NCBI RefSeq assembly: GCF_003319115.1
Contig: NZ_QOHF01000014.1
Span: forward strand, 1 to 64,000
Source: Geodermatophilus sp. TF02-6
GTDB lineage: Bacteria; Actinomycetota; Actinomycetes; Mycobacteriales; Geodermatophilaceae
Reading direction: 5' to 3'
Length of the DNA stretch: 64,000 nt
In this document: piece after piece, positions 41,505 to 49,842 of the stretch
How the letters are laid out: the number at the start of each line of letters is the position of its first letter
How positions within the stretch are numbered: the first letter of the stretch is position 1
Position numbers and translations under genes: made by a program
The notes under the pieces: generated by a model
The model's input: the letters and a program-made list of their open reading frames with translations, nothing else
The model's database searches: none
Told to the model about the DNA's origin: nothing

Positions 41505-42955
41505 CGGGCCTCCTTCAGGTAGGCGGCCAGCCCGACTCGTCCGCCCTCGCGGCCGTAGCCGGACTGCTTGTAGCCGCCGAAGGGCGACGTCGGGTCGAAC
41601 CGGTTGAACGTGTTGGCCCACACCACCCCGGCGCGCAGCCGGTCGGCGATCGCCAGGATCCGCGAGCCCTTCTCGCTCCAGATGCCGGCCGACAGCCCGT
41701 AGGTGGTGTTGTTCGCCTTGGCCACCGCCTCGTCGGGCGTGCGGAAGGTGAGCACCGACAGCACCGGCCCGAACACCTCGTCGCGGGCGATGCGGTGCGC
41801 GGGGGAGACGTCGGTGAACACCGTCGGCGGGAACCAGAAGCCGCGCTCGGGCAGCTCGCAGGCCGGCTGCCAGCGCTGCGCGCCCTCGGCCTCGCCGATG
41901 TCCACCAGCTCCCGGATCCGCGCCAGTTGCAGGTGCGAGTTGATCGCGCCGATGTCGGTGTTCTTGTCCAGCGGGTCGCCCAGGCGCAGCGTGCCGATCC
42001 GCCGCTGCAGCGAGGCGACCACCTCGTCGTGGACGTCCTCCTGCACCAGCAGCCGGGAGCCGGCGCAGCACACGTGCCCCTGGTTGGAGAAGATGCCGAG
42101 CACGATGCCCTCGACGGCCTGGTCGATCGGGGCGTCGTCGAAGACGATGTTCGCCGCCTTGCCGCCCAGCTCGAGGGTCAGCTTCTTCCGGGTGCCCGCG
42201 ACCGCGCGGGCGATGGACTTGCCGACCTCGGTGGAGCCGGTGAACGCCACCTTGTCAACGTCCTCGTGCTCGACGACGGCCCGGCCGGTGTCGCCGGCGC
42301 CGGTCACGATGTTGACCACGCCGGGCGGCAGGTCGGCCTGCCGGCACACCTCGGCGAACAGCAGCGCGGTCAGCGGGGTGGTCTCGGCCGGCTTGAGGAC
42401 CACGGTGTTGCCGGTCGCCAGCGCCGGGGCGACCTTCCAGGCCAGCATCAGCAGCGGGAAGTTCCACGGGATGACCTGCCCGGCCACGCCCAGCGGCCTC
42501 GGGCCCGGCCCGAGGCCGGCCCAGTCGAGCTTGTCGGCCCAGCCCGCGTGGTAGAAGAAGTGCGCCGCGGCCAGGGGGACGTCGACGTCGCGGGACTCCC
42601 GGATCGGCTTGCCGTTGTCCAGCGACTCGAGGACGGCGAACTCCCGCGCCCGCTCCTGCAGCAGCCGGGCGATGCGGAACAGGTACTTGCCGCGGTCGGC
42701 CGGGCGCATCGGGCCCCAGGTCCTGGTGAACGCGCGGCGGGCGGCCTTGACCGCACGGTCGACGTCCTCGGCGGTGCCGGCGGCGACCTCGGAGAGGACC
42801 TCCTCGGTGGCCGGGTCGACCGTCGTGAACGGCGTCCCGGAGCCGTCGACGAACTCGCCGTCGACGAACAGGCCGTAGGACGGCGCGATGTCGACGATCG
42901 AACGCGACTCGGGGGCGGGGGCGTACTCGAAGGGGCTGGGCGGGGCGGTCGTCAC
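41501..42955 (-). CDS. Aldehyde dehydrogenase
   Basis: A 484-residue NAD(P)-dependent aldehyde dehydrogenase. The motifs are complete: PWNFPLLMLAWKVAPALA with the oxyanion Asn, GNTVVLKPAETTP, FTGSTEVGKSI, the general base E262 in LELGGKAANIVF and the nucleophile C296 in NQGHVCCAGSR. Encoded with deoC, it may oxidise the acetaldehyde released from deoxyribose-5-phosphate; that substrate is inferred from context. GTG 42955 begins one base after the stop of the third tandem micro-ORF, and no separate Shine-Dalgarno sequence is obvious, which favours translational coupling. Confidence 0.94.
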   Translation of the reverse strand: MTTAPPSPFEYAPAPESRSIVDIAPSYGLFVDGEFVDGSGTPFTTVDPATEEVLSEVAAGTAEDVDRAVKAARRAFTRTWGPMRPADRGKYLFRIARLLQERAREFAVLESLDNGKPIRESRDVDVPLAAAHFFYHAGWADKLDWAGLGPGPRPLGVAGQVIPWNFPLLMLAWKVAPALATGNTVVLKPAETTPLTALLFAEVCRQADLPPGVVNIVTGAGDTGRAVVEHEDVDKVAFTGSTEVGKSIARAVAGTRKKLTLELGGKAANIVFDDAPIDQAVEGIVLGIFSNQGHVCCAGSRLLVQEDVHDEVVASLQRRIGTLRLGDPLDKNTDIGAINSHLQLARIRELVDIGEAEGAQRWQPACELPERGFWFPPTVFTDVSPAHRIARDEVFGPVLSVLTFRTPDEAVAKANNTTYGLSAGIWSEKGSRILAIADRLRAGVVWANTFNRFDPTSPFGGYKQSGYGREGGRVGLAAYLKEAR

Positions 42956-42956
42956 G

Positions 42957-43152
42957 TCAGTCCACCGTCACGTGGTCGGGGGCGGAGGGGTGGGGGGCGG
43001 CCGTGACCGCGGGCCCGGCCATCAGTCGACACTCACGTGGTCGGGGGCGGAGGGGTGGGGGACGGCCGTGACCGCGGGCCCGGCCATCAGTCGACACTCA
43101 CGTGGTCGGGGCCGGAGGGGTGGGGGACGGCCGTGACCGCGGGCCCGGCCAT
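42957..43152 (-). repeat. Three tandem 65-bp units encoding chained 21-residue micro-ORFs
   Basis: After the deoC stop on the minus strand, a 65-bp unit is repeated three times. Each unit encodes a 21-codon ORF beginning MAGPAVTA and ending SGPDHVSVD, SAPDHVSVD or SAPDHVTVD (ORFs at 43087-43152, 43022-43087 and 42957-43022). Each ATG overlaps the previous stop as TGATG, the first one overlapping the deoC stop. The ends copy the deoC C-terminus (YSGPDHVSVD), so the array grew by duplicating the deoC 3' end. The unit length of 65 fits a one-base step back at each TGATG. The last stop is one base from the aldehyde dehydrogenase GTG. Confidence 0.85.
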
Positions 43153-44147
43153 CAGTCGACACTCACGTGGTCGGGGCCGGAGTAGTGGCCGCTGTGCAGC
43201 TTCTGCCGCTGCAACAGCAGGTCGTTCAGCAGGCCGGACGCGCCGAAGCGGAACCGCTCGGGGGAGAGCCAGTCCGGGCCGGCGACCTCGTTGACCAGCA
43301 CCAGGTGCCGGATCGCGTCCTTCGTCGTCCGGATACCGCCGGCGGGCTTGACGCCGACCTGGCGGCCGGTGGCGGCGCGGAAGTCGCGGACCGCCTCCAT
43401 CATCACGAGGCAGACCGGCAGGGTGGCCGCGGGCGAGATCTTGCCGGTGGAGGTCTTGATGAAGTCGCCGCCGGCGAGCATCGCCAGGCAGGAGGCCCGC
43501 CGGACGTTGTCGAGGGTGACCAGCTCGCCGGTCTCGAGGATCACCTTCAGGTGGGCGTCCCCGCAGGTCTCCTTGACCGCGACGATCTCGTCGTACACGT
43601 CGAGGTACCTGCCCGCGAGGAAGGCGCCGCGGTCGATGACCATGTCGATCTCGTCCGCGCCGCCCGCCACGGCGTCGCGGACGTCGGCGAGCTTCACCGC
43701 CCGGCTGGCCCGGCCGCTGGGGAACGCGGTGGCGACGGCGGCGGTGTGGATGCCGGTGCCCTCCAGCGCCTTGCGTGCGACGCCGGCCAGGTCGCCGTAG
43801 ACGCAGACCGCGGCGACCTGCGGGCAGGACGGGTCGGTGGGGTCGGGCTGCTTCGCCTTCGCGGCCAGCGAGCGGACCTTGCCCGGGGTGTCCGCGCCCT
43901 CGAGCGTGGTGAGGTCGACCATCGAGATGGCGGTGTCGATCGCCCAGGCCTTGGCGGTGGTCTTGATCGACCGGGTGGCGAGCACGCCGACCCGCGCCTC
44001 GGCGCCGACCTGGTCGACACCCGGCAGGCCGTGCAGGAAGGCGCGGAGGGCGGCGTCGGACCGCGTCACGTCGCTGAACGGCGCCGGGGGCTCGGGCCGC
44101 AGCGGAGCCCCGGCGGACAGCGCGTCGGGGTCGAGCACGTGGGTCAT
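43152..44147 (-). CDS. deoC: Deoxyribose-phosphate aldolase
   Basis: A 331-residue class I aldolase splitting 2-deoxyribose-5-phosphate to glyceraldehyde-3-phosphate and acetaldehyde. The Schiff-base Lys is K231 in GGDFIKTSTGK, with D169 (DEIDMVIDRGAF) and K267 (VGVKPAGGIR) completing the site. It is longer than E. coli DeoC (about 260) because of a 60-residue N-terminal extension, common in Actinobacteria. ATG 44147 was chosen since it overlaps the methyltransferase stop as ATGA; ATG 44156 is three codons further out. It receives deoxyribose phosphate derived from the deoA and punA reactions. Confidence 0.95.
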   Translation of the reverse strand: MTHVLDPDALSAGAPLRPEPPAPFSDVTRSDAALRAFLHGLPGVDQVGAEARVGVLATRSIKTTAKAWAIDTAISMVDLTTLEGADTPGKVRSLAAKAKQPDPTDPSCPQVAAVCVYGDLAGVARKALEGTGIHTAAVATAFPSGRASRAVKLADVRDAVAGGADEIDMVIDRGAFLAGRYLDVYDEIVAVKETCGDAHLKVILETGELVTLDNVRRASCLAMLAGGDFIKTSTGKISPAATLPVCLVMMEAVRDFRAATGRQVGVKPAGGIRTTKDAIRHLVLVNEVAGPDWLSPERFRFGASGLLNDLLLQRQKLHSGHYSGPDHVSVD

Positions 44148-45022
44148 GCCGGCCATTCTCGCCTGCCCGGATCCGGCGCCCGCGGGCCGCACACCCGTGC
44201 GGGTGGGGTGTCCGCCGGCCGGGAGGACGCCGACCGGAGGCGCAGCATGCTGCGGGCGCCGCGCTGGAACTCGTAGGGGACGTCGTCGACGCGGGCGCGC
44301 ACCCCGGCGGCGTCGAGTCCGGCCAGCACGTGGTCGAGCAGCTGCGGCAGCGTCCGGCCCGCCTGGTCGACCAGCGGGTAGACGCGCACCTCGGCGCCGA
44401 CGCGGGCCAGTTCGCGCAGGGCGGCGACGTGGGAGGCCGCGTCGAGCCGGTCGGCGTAGGTGAACAGCAGGTGCGAGGAGAGCACCAGGTCGAAGGCGCC
44501 GTCCCGGAACGGGAGGTGGGGCAGCGCCGCGGCCACGTACCGGCCCGGGGAGCCGAGCAGGTCGCGGGCGAAGGTCGCCGCCGAGTCGGCCCGCAGCCGG
44601 GCGTGGCCGGCGGGGTCGCCGTGGAAGCGCCAGACGTAGCGCTCGGCGTTGGCGGTGGCCCAGGCGCTGCCGCAGGCCAGTTCGGCGTCCAGGCGGGCCA
44701 CCAGCTCGGGCGGTGGGGTCGCGTACGCGGGGTCGGCCGCGAACGCCGCGGTGCCGTGCGCGCGGGCCGCCGCGGTGAAGGAGGCGCCGCCACCGGGACA
44801 GTCGAGGACCCGTCCGCGCAGGTCGGCGTCGCTCAGCGCGAACATCGCGCGGTACTCGTCGGACGAACGGGTGCTGATGAGGTAGGCCCCGATGTCGGTG
44901 GCCCCGCGCAGCTCGCCCACCGCAGCACCTCGACCCGACCCGACGGACGTGGTCCACCCGGGCGCGGGGGGCCGGACGACGACGGGCAGGCCACTTCCCG
45001 CGCCCCCCACGGTCGTCGTCAC
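44144..45022 (-). CDS. SAM-dependent methyltransferase-like protein
   Basis: A 292-residue protein with a class I methyltransferase fold: motif [16 protein letters not shown], an acidic strand-2 end in FAADPAY, and the motif IV-like [17 protein letters not shown]. The first 35 residues are low complexity. The substrate is unknown. It precedes and overlaps deoC, but methylation has no obvious place in deoxyribose breakdown. GTG 45022 has AGGA eight bases upstream. Confidence 0.78.
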   Translation of the reverse strand: MTTTVGGAGSGLPVVVRPPAPGWTTSVGSGRGAAVGELRGATDIGAYLISTRSSDEYRAMFALSDADLRGRVLDCPGGGASFTAAARAHGTAAFAADPAYATPPPELVARLDAELACGSAWATANAERYVWRFHGDPAGHARLRADSAATFARDLLGSPGRYVAAALPHLPFRDGAFDLVLSSHLLFTYADRLDAASHVAALRELARVGAEVRVYPLVDQAGRTLPQLLDHVLAGLDAAGVRARVDDVPYEFQRGARSMLRLRSASSRPADTPPARVCGPRAPDPGRREWPA

Positions 45023-45065
45023 GGGCCATCCTGCTCGGGCCGTGGGGTGGGGTCCACCCGGTCGA

Positions 45066-45071
45066 TACGGT
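45066..45071 (+). promoter_or_regulatory. -10 element (TACGGT) of upp
   Basis: TACGGT lies 7 bases before GTG 45079 and overlaps an alternative in-frame GTG at 45070, which therefore cannot be the start of a transcript made from this promoter. Confidence 0.65.
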
Positions 45072-45078
45072 GTCGCGC

Positions 45079-45702
45079 GTGCAGCTCACCGTCGTCGACC
45101 ACCCGCTCGCCCGCGCCCGGCTCTCCCGCATGCGGGACGAGCGGACCGACAACGCCAACTTCCGGGCGGCGCTGCGCGACCTGACGCAGATGCTGCTGTA
45201 CGAGGCCACGCGGGACCTGCAGGTGGCGGAGGAGCCGATCTCCACCCCGGTCGCCGGCACCACCGGGTACCGGCTGGCCGCGCCCCCGCTGATCGTCCCG
45301 GTGCTGCGGGCGGGCCTCGGCATGGCCGACACCGCGCACCGGATGCTGCCGGAGTCGCAGATGGGCTTCGTCGGCCTGGCCCGCAACGAGGTCACCTTCC
45401 AGCCGGAGGCGTACATGGCCTCGCTGCCGGAGTCGCTGGTCGACCGGGAGGTGTTCGTCCTCGACCCGATGCTGGCCACCGGCGGTTCGCTGGTGCACTG
45501 CTGCGGCCTGCTCACCGATCGCGGAGCCGACTCGATCACCGTGCTCTGCGCGCTGGCCGCCCCGGAGGGGCTGCGCCGGCTGGAGGAGAGCGGTCTGCCG
45601 CTGCGGGTGTTCACCGCGTCGGTCGACGAGGGGCTCAACGAGAAGGCCTACATCGTCCCGGGGCTGGGTGACGCCGGCGACCGCCAGTTCGGGGCTGTCT
45701 AG
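45079..45702 (+). CDS. upp: Uracil phosphoribosyltransferase
   Basis: A 207-residue enzyme making UMP from uracil and PRPP, thereby recovering the base released by deoA. The uracil and PRPP sites are in [20 protein letters not shown] (in parts), the PRPP loop [15 protein letters not shown] and the C-terminal [20 protein letters not shown]. The start GTG 45079 ([10 protein letters not shown]) is set by the -10 box. It is divergent from the methyltransferase/deoC operon. Confidence 0.95.
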   Translation: MQLTVVDHPLARARLSRMRDERTDNANFRAALRDLTQMLLYEATRDLQVAEEPISTPVAGTTGYRLAAPPLIVPVLRAGLGMADTAHRMLPESQMGFVGLARNEVTFQPEAYMASLPESLVDREVFVLDPMLATGGSLVHCCGLLTDRGADSITVLCALAAPEGLRRLEESGLPLRVFTASVDEGLNEKAYIVPGLGDAGDRQFGAV

Positions 45703-45707
45703 ACTGC

Positions 45708-45713
45708 TAGCGT
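45708..45713 (+). promoter_or_regulatory. -10 element (TAGCGT) and palindrome ahead of vapB
   Basis: TAGCGT starts five bases after the upp stop. The 8-bp palindrome AGTCGACT at 45721-45728 lies at the expected transcript start, a plausible operator for an autoregulating antitoxin, and AGGAGG follows at 45731-45736. Confidence 0.5.
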
Positions 45714-45741
45714 TGCTGTCAGTCGACTCGAGGAGGCCGGT

Positions 45742-45996
45742 GTGGCGACGTTGACGATCCGGGGTCTGGACGACGCGGTGCGCGACCGGCTGCGGGTGCG
45801 CGCCGCACGGCACGGCCGGTCGATGGAGGCCGAGGTGCGCGAGATCCTCACCGCCGCGGTCGACGACCACGAGGACGAGCGGGGCCTGGGCAGCAAGATC
45901 CATGCCCTCTTCGCCGAGATCGGCGGCGTGGAACCCGATGAACTGGTGATCCCTGCTCGAACCGGGAAACCCCGGTACGTGGATTTCGACGAGTGA
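45742..45996 (+). CDS. vapB: VapB/FitA-type antitoxin
   Basis: An 84-residue ribbon-helix-helix antitoxin. The N-terminal half (ATLTIRGLDDAVRDRLRVRAARHGRSMEAEVREIL) is a FitA-type DNA-binding domain; the C-terminal half (SKIHALFAEIGGVEPDEL and the RTGKPRYVDF tail) would wrap the toxin. GTG 45742 has AGGAGG five bases upstream. It overlaps vapC by GTGA and has its own promoter. Confidence 0.9.
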   Translation: MATLTIRGLDDAVRDRLRVRAARHGRSMEAEVREILTAAVDDHEDERGLGSKIHALFAEIGGVEPDELVIPARTGKPRYVDFDE

Positions 45997-46412
45997 TCGT
46001 CCTCGACACCAACGTCATCTCCGAGCTGGTGCGCCCCCGTCCGGCGGCCCGGGTCACGGAGTGGCTGGACGTACCGCTCGTGCGGGAGGTGCACGTGAGT
46101 GCGGTGACCGTGGCCGAGATCGAGTACGGGCTCGCTCGATTGCCCGATGGGCGCCGCCGTCGCGAACTCAGAACCCGTGTCGACCGACTGCTCGATCGCT
46201 ACTTCCCACGCCGAGTGCTGCCGTTCGACAGCGCCGCAGCACAGCGGTACGGGACCGTCATGGCCTCCAGGGAGCGCCTCGGTCGACCGATCGAGATCGC
46301 CGACGCGCAGATCGCTGCCATCTGCCTGCACCACGACGCGGCGCTCGCGACGCGGAACACCCGTGACTTCGAGGACCTCGGCCTGACGCTGATCGACCCC
46401 TGGGAGGGCTGA
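45993..46412 (+). CDS. vapC: VapC/FitB-type PIN-domain toxin
   Basis: A 139-residue PIN-domain ribonuclease. The acidic residues are D5 in VLDTNVISELVR, E in VAEIEYGLARL and D in IADAQIAAICLHH, with NTRDFEDLGL near the end, so the site looks complete. The family cleaves tRNA or other structured RNA. Base composition in 45950-46400 is visibly lower in GC than the flanking genes, consistent with acquisition. The gene pair was inserted between upp and the oxidoreductase. Confidence 0.92.
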   Translation: MIVLDTNVISELVRPRPAARVTEWLDVPLVREVHVSAVTVAEIEYGLARLPDGRRRRELRTRVDRLLDRYFPRRVLPFDSAAAQRYGTVMASRERLGRPIEIADAQIAAICLHHDAALATRNTRDFEDLGLTLIDPWEG

Positions 46413-46415
46413 GGC

Positions 46416-47303
46416 ATGCGGTTCGGGGTGCTCGGCACCGGCCACTGGGCGCGGACGGTCCACGCGAGCGCGCTCGCCGAGCACCCGACCGCCGAACTCG
46501 TCGGCGTCTGGGGCCGCGACCTGGCCAAGGCCAAGGCGGTGGGCGCGGAGTTCGACGTCCCCGGTTTCTCCGACCTGGCGGCGCTGCTGGACCAGGTCGA
46601 CGCCGTGGCGATCGCCGTTCCGCCGTCGGTGCAGGTGGAGCTGGCCGAGCAGGCCGCGGCGGCCGGCAGGCACCTGCTGCTGGAGAAGCCGATCGGGCTC
46701 TCGCTCGACGAGGCCGGCCGGGTGGTCGCCGCGGTGCGCTCGGCGGGCGTCGCCTCGGTCGTCTTCTTCACCTTCCGCTTCCAGGCCGGGACGTCGACCT
46801 GGCTGGCCCAGGCCGCCCGTACCCGGCTGGCCGGGGGCGCCGGGTCCTGGCTCAGCGCCCTGGCCGGCAGCCCCTTCGACTCGGCGTGGCGCCGTGAGCA
46901 CGGCGCGCTGTGGGACATCGGCCCGCACGCGCTCTCGCTGCTGGTGCCCGCGCTCGGCCCGGTGGTCTCCGTGCTGGCTGGGGCCGGTACCGGCGACACC
47001 GTGCACCTGGTGCTGCAGCACTCGGCCGGGGTGGCGTCGACGGTGACGCTGTCGCACACCGTCGCGCCGATGTCGACGGGGATCGAGTTCTTCGTGCACG
47101 GGGACGCCGGCCGCGTCGTCCTCCTGCCCGACACCGAGCACCCGGTCGAGGCGTTGACCGTGGCGGTCGACGAGCTGACCGCGGCGGCGGTGACCGGCGG
47201 GACGCACCCGTGCGACGTCGGCTTCGCCCGGGACGTGGTGGCGGTGCTGGCGACGGCGCAGCGTGCGCTGGAGTCCGGCTGCCGCGAGCAGGTCGAGCGC
47301 TGA
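46416..47303 (+). CDS. Gfo/Idh/MocA-family oxidoreductase
   Basis: A 295-residue NAD(P)-dependent dehydrogenase. The Rossmann motif RFGVLGTGHWARTVH, the EKP motif in LLLEKPIGLSLDEAG and the catalytic-region DIGPHALSLL are present. The substrate (a sugar, inositol or related polyol) is not evident. It starts three bases after the vapC stop, so toxin-antitoxin promoter activity could reach it. A long-loop inverted repeat separates it from the next, convergent gene. Confidence 0.88.
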   Translation: MRFGVLGTGHWARTVHASALAEHPTAELVGVWGRDLAKAKAVGAEFDVPGFSDLAALLDQVDAVAIAVPPSVQVELAEQAAAAGRHLLLEKPIGLSLDEAGRVVAAVRSAGVASVVFFTFRFQAGTSTWLAQAARTRLAGGAGSWLSALAGSPFDSAWRREHGALWDIGPHALSLLVPALGPVVSVLAGAGTGDTVHLVLQHSAGVASTVTLSHTVAPMSTGIEFFVHGDAGRVVLLPDTEHPVEALTVAVDELTAAAVTGGTHPCDVGFARDVVAVLATAQRALESGCREQVER

Positions 47304-47329
47304 GGTCTCCTGGGTGTTGCCCTCGGCGG

Positions 47330-47395
47330 ATTGCCCGCTCTTCTCCCGCATCGCCCGTTCCGCAGAGCGCGCAATGCACGAGATGAGCGGGCAAT
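47330..47395. terminator. Inverted repeat with 11-bp arms between convergent genes
   Basis: Arms 47330-47340 (ATTGCCCGCTC) and 47385-47395 (GAGCGGGCAAT) with a 44-base spacer that itself holds GCATCGCCCG and GCGCGCAATGC stretches. It is a weaker relative of the long inverted repeats elsewhere. Confidence 0.5.
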
Positions 47396-47409
47396 GGGCG
47401 TCGATCGGG

Positions 47410-48333
47410 TCAGTCGTAGGGGTCGGTCAGTACCGCGTGCGCCTGCAGGACGGTGAAGGTGACCGGCGGGCCGTCGGTGGTCGTGGTGCCGGGGACGTCG
47501 GCGCTGGCCCCGCCGTCGATGCTGAAGGTGCCGCTCCAGGTGGTGGTCAGCGAGGCGGTGTAGGTGCCGCTGCGGTAGTCGTGGCTGACCGTGTGGTTCG
47601 GGTAGGGCGCGCCGGGCTCGGTGCTGGTGAGGGTGGTGCCGTCGCCGGTGCGCCAGGTGAAGCCGGTGGCGGTGGCGACGATGTCGACGGTGAACCCGCG
47701 GATGTCGACGGTGAAGGTCTGGGTCGTCGGGCCGTCGGTGTAGAAGACCACCGGCAGGCCGACCAGCGCGTTGCCCGGCGGCTGCTGCTTGGTGGGCAAC
47801 TGCGGCAGCGGCAGGGTCTGGAAGTAGCGGTACACCTCACCCGGGGACGGCGGCGGGTTGAGCGCCGTGATGTCCACACAGGCCCGGTTCAGTGAAGCCC
47901 ACGAGCCCACAGGCGAGCCTAGCGCGGCTCCCCCTGGATCCGTGCCGTCGATGGTGGTTGTGCTTTCCGGTACCCCAGGATCGCCGGCGATGACCAGTCG
48001 TTGTTGCTCGATCACCACGTACCGAACGATGCGGTCCTGCGGTGCAGGACACAGCACGTCGTCATCGGGACGGCACACATCGCCCGCCGCTGTGTCGACT
48101 TCGCATGGTGTCCGTAACCGGTACCGGTAGGGCTGGGGAGCTGGTGAATCGTTGCTGGCTAGATAGGTGTTGCCCTGTGTTGACGTCAGGTAGCTCACGG
48201 ACAATCCGTCATCAACGGCCCCAACGTCGGGGCATGCGCCGCGGCCACAATGGGGACGCGCATAAGCCTTCGTTGGCCAAGCCGTTGTGGCGGCGACCGC
48301 CGCCACAACGGCAAGCGCAACTACTTGTCTCAT
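47410..48333 (-). CDS. Secreted protein with a PKD-like domain
   Basis: A 307-residue secreted protein. The signal peptide runs RQVVALAVVAAVAATTAW with cleavage near KAYA-RPHC, residue 25. A central Cys-containing region (CEVDTAAGDVC, DDDVLCPAPQ) is followed by Pro-rich sequence and a C-terminal beta domain (about 215-300) with FTWRTGDGTTLTS, a PYPNHTVSHDYRSGTYTASL stretch and TWSGTFSIDGG, typical of PKD-like folds. The start ATG 48333 overlaps the upstream lipoprotein stop by ATGA. The region around 48000-48350 is less GC-rich than the core genes. Function unknown; probably a surface protein working with the lipoprotein. Confidence 0.8.
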   Translation of the reverse strand: MRQVVALAVVAAVAATTAWPTKAYARPHCGRGACPDVGAVDDGLSVSYLTSTQGNTYLASNDSPAPQPYRYRLRTPCEVDTAAGDVCRPDDDVLCPAPQDRIVRYVVIEQQRLVIAGDPGVPESTTTIDGTDPGGAALGSPVGSWASLNRACVDITALNPPPSPGEVYRYFQTLPLPQLPTKQQPPGNALVGLPVVFYTDGPTTQTFTVDIRGFTVDIVATATGFTWRTGDGTTLTSTEPGAPYPNHTVSHDYRSGTYTASLTTTWSGTFSIDGGASADVPGTTTTDGPPVTFTVLQAHAVLTDPYD

Positions 48334-48917
48334 CCGAATGTCAGCTGCGTCATGAGCCACGTCTGGCGGTTGGCATCCCAGGTGAGAGCAGCACCGCCGT
48401 ACACGTCGAAATACGCGGGGGAACCTCCTTCGGTGGGCTGACCCGTGGCGTCGAGGACGACGAATTGCTCTTGGTCGATGCCTACCGTCATCTCCGCGGT
48501 CGATCCCCTCATGAGCGGCTGTCCCAGATCCGTGATGATCATGTCGCCGCCCTCGAAGTCATTGCCAGCGGCCGCGGCTTCTTCCGTGGCCTGTGCAATT
48601 CGGTTGCAGTCTTCGCAGCGGTCGCTCAATTCCAGGAGGGGGGCGGCGTCCATGACGGTGGACGTCCGGTTGATGAGCTCGATGTAGTACCGGACGAAGG
48701 CCTCGGCGCCGGCGGCGTCCTGGGTGCGGGCCTCGTCGGGCATGGGCAGGTCCGGCGGGCCCAGCGGCGGTAGCTCCGCCTCCGACGGGCTGGGGCCGGC
48801 GCTCGCCTCGGGCAGGGTGTCGCTGGCCTCCTGCCGCTCCGAGCACCCGCTCAGCACGGCCACCCCGGCCGCGAGGCCCACCACGAGCAGGGTCCACCGC
48901 CGTGTCACGTCGTCCAC
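48330..48917 (-). CDS. DUF6318-type lipoprotein
   Basis: A 195-residue lipoprotein. A signal peptide (RRWTLLVVGLAAGVAVLSGC) ends in the lipobox LSGC, with Cys near residue 23; then comes an acidic Ser/Pro-rich spacer. The globular part has AEAFVRYYIELINRTSTVMD, LLELSDRCEDCNRIAQATEE (Cys pair) and GGDMIITDL, which match the actinobacterial DUF6318 pattern as I remember it, an NTF2-like small lipoprotein. GTG 48917 or 48908 are the possible starts. It is translationally coupled to the PKD-like gene. Confidence 0.75.
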   Translation of the reverse strand: MDDVTRRWTLLVVGLAAGVAVLSGCSERQEASDTLPEASAGPSPSEAELPPLGPPDLPMPDEARTQDAAGAEAFVRYYIELINRTSTVMDAAPLLELSDRCEDCNRIAQATEEAAAAGNDFEGGDMIITDLGQPLMRGSTAEMTVGIDQEQFVVLDATGQPTEGGSPAYFDVYGGAALTWDANRQTWLMTQLTFG

Positions 48918-49035
48918 CCCCGTGTCGATCACCGGACTCGGCGAGACTACGGACCACCGGCCAGACCAGGCACGTAGCCCTGTGGACAACCACCCGATCG
49001 CATTGCCGGCGTCTCCTGCGCCGTGCTGGTGCGAT

Positions 49036-49105
49036 AGAGCCGGCAGTGCACGGAGAGAGCCGGCAGTGCACGGAGAGAGCCGGCAGTGCACGGAGAGAGC
49101 CGGCA
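49036..49105. repeat. 20-bp tandem repeat, three full copies
   Basis: CGGCAGTGCACGGAGAGAGC occurs three times without change at 49041-49060, 49061-49080 and 49081-49100, flanked by partial units. It lies between the HAD and lipoprotein genes, in the leader of the latter. There are no spacers, so this is not a CRISPR array. Confidence 0.9.
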
Positions 49106-49124
49106 AGGCAAGGGCAGCGGCCGC

Positions 49125-49817
49125 TCAGGCGCCGAGGCGGACGGCCAGCTCCTCGAACGACGACACCGACAGGTCGGCGTCCGGGTCCTCCGACGGCGGC
49201 ACCACCTGCCCGCCGAACTCGTCGGGACGGTGCACGTAGGCCGTCCGCAGCCCGCGGGACCGCGCCGCCGCCAGGTCGTCGACGTGCGCGGCCACCATCA
49301 GCACCGAGGACGGCGGCAGCGCCAGCAGCCGCGGCGCCGAGTCGTACACCTCGGGGTCGGGCTTGTAGTGCTGCACGATCTCGGCGCCGAGCACGCAGTC
49401 CCACGGCAGCCCGGCCCGCCGTGCCATGTCCACGATGAGCGCCACGTTGCCGTTGGACAGCGGCGCGAGCACGAACGCGCGCCGCAGCCGGCCCATGCCG
49501 GGTAGCACGTCCGGCCACGGGTCGAGCCGATGCCAGGCGAGCACGAGTTCGTCGCGCACATCGGCAGGCGTGGCGGCCAGCCCGGCGTCGGCCAGCACGT
49601 CGTCCAGCGAGGAGCGGTGCAGGGCGTCCAGCGGCGTCCACGGCAGCTCGCCGGAGCGCACCCGGTCCATCGACGGCAGGTACCGGCCCCGCCAGTCGTC
49701 GGCCAGGGCCGATGCGTCGACCGACGGCCCCAGCAACCGGCGCACCTCACGGGTCACCCCGCCGCGCCAGTCGACCACCGTGCCGAACACGTCGAAGACC
49801 AGCGCGCGGACGTCCAT
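49125..49817 (-). CDS. HAD-superfamily hydrolase, haloacid dehalogenase type II
   Basis: A 230-residue HAD protein. The nucleophile Asp is in ALVFDVFGTVVDWRGG (D9), with APLSNGNVALIVDMA as motif II, HYKPDPEVYDSAP as the motif III Lys region and MVAAHVDDLAAARSRG as motif IV. This set matches L-2-haloacid dehalogenases, though the sequence alone does not prove a haloacid substrate. ATG 49817. It is divergent from mntA, with only 25 bases between the two starts. Confidence 0.88.
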   Translation of the reverse strand: MDVRALVFDVFGTVVDWRGGVTREVRRLLGPSVDASALADDWRGRYLPSMDRVRSGELPWTPLDALHRSSLDDVLADAGLAATPADVRDELVLAWHRLDPWPDVLPGMGRLRRAFVLAPLSNGNVALIVDMARRAGLPWDCVLGAEIVQHYKPDPEVYDSAPRLLALPPSSVLMVAAHVDDLAAARSRGLRTAYVHRPDEFGGQVVPPSEDPDADLSVSSFEELAVRLGA

Positions 49818-49830
49818 CGGTGCAGGCTGG

Positions 49831-49836
49831 CACACT
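49831..49836 (+). promoter_or_regulatory. -10 element (CACACT) of mntA-hepT
   Basis: CACACT lies 6 bases before GTG 49843, inside the 25-base divergent gap. Confidence 0.4.
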
Positions 49837-49842
49837 GCGCCG

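Noticed and set aside
41501-42955. The two adjacent aldehyde dehydrogenase genes as one frameshifted gene
   Set aside because: The first is complete at 484 residues with its own catalytic Cys; the second begins again with an N-terminal LYVNG segment, so they are separate genes.
49036-49105. Short repeat array as a possible CRISPR
   Set aside because: The 20-bp units abut directly with no spacers, and no cas gene is present.
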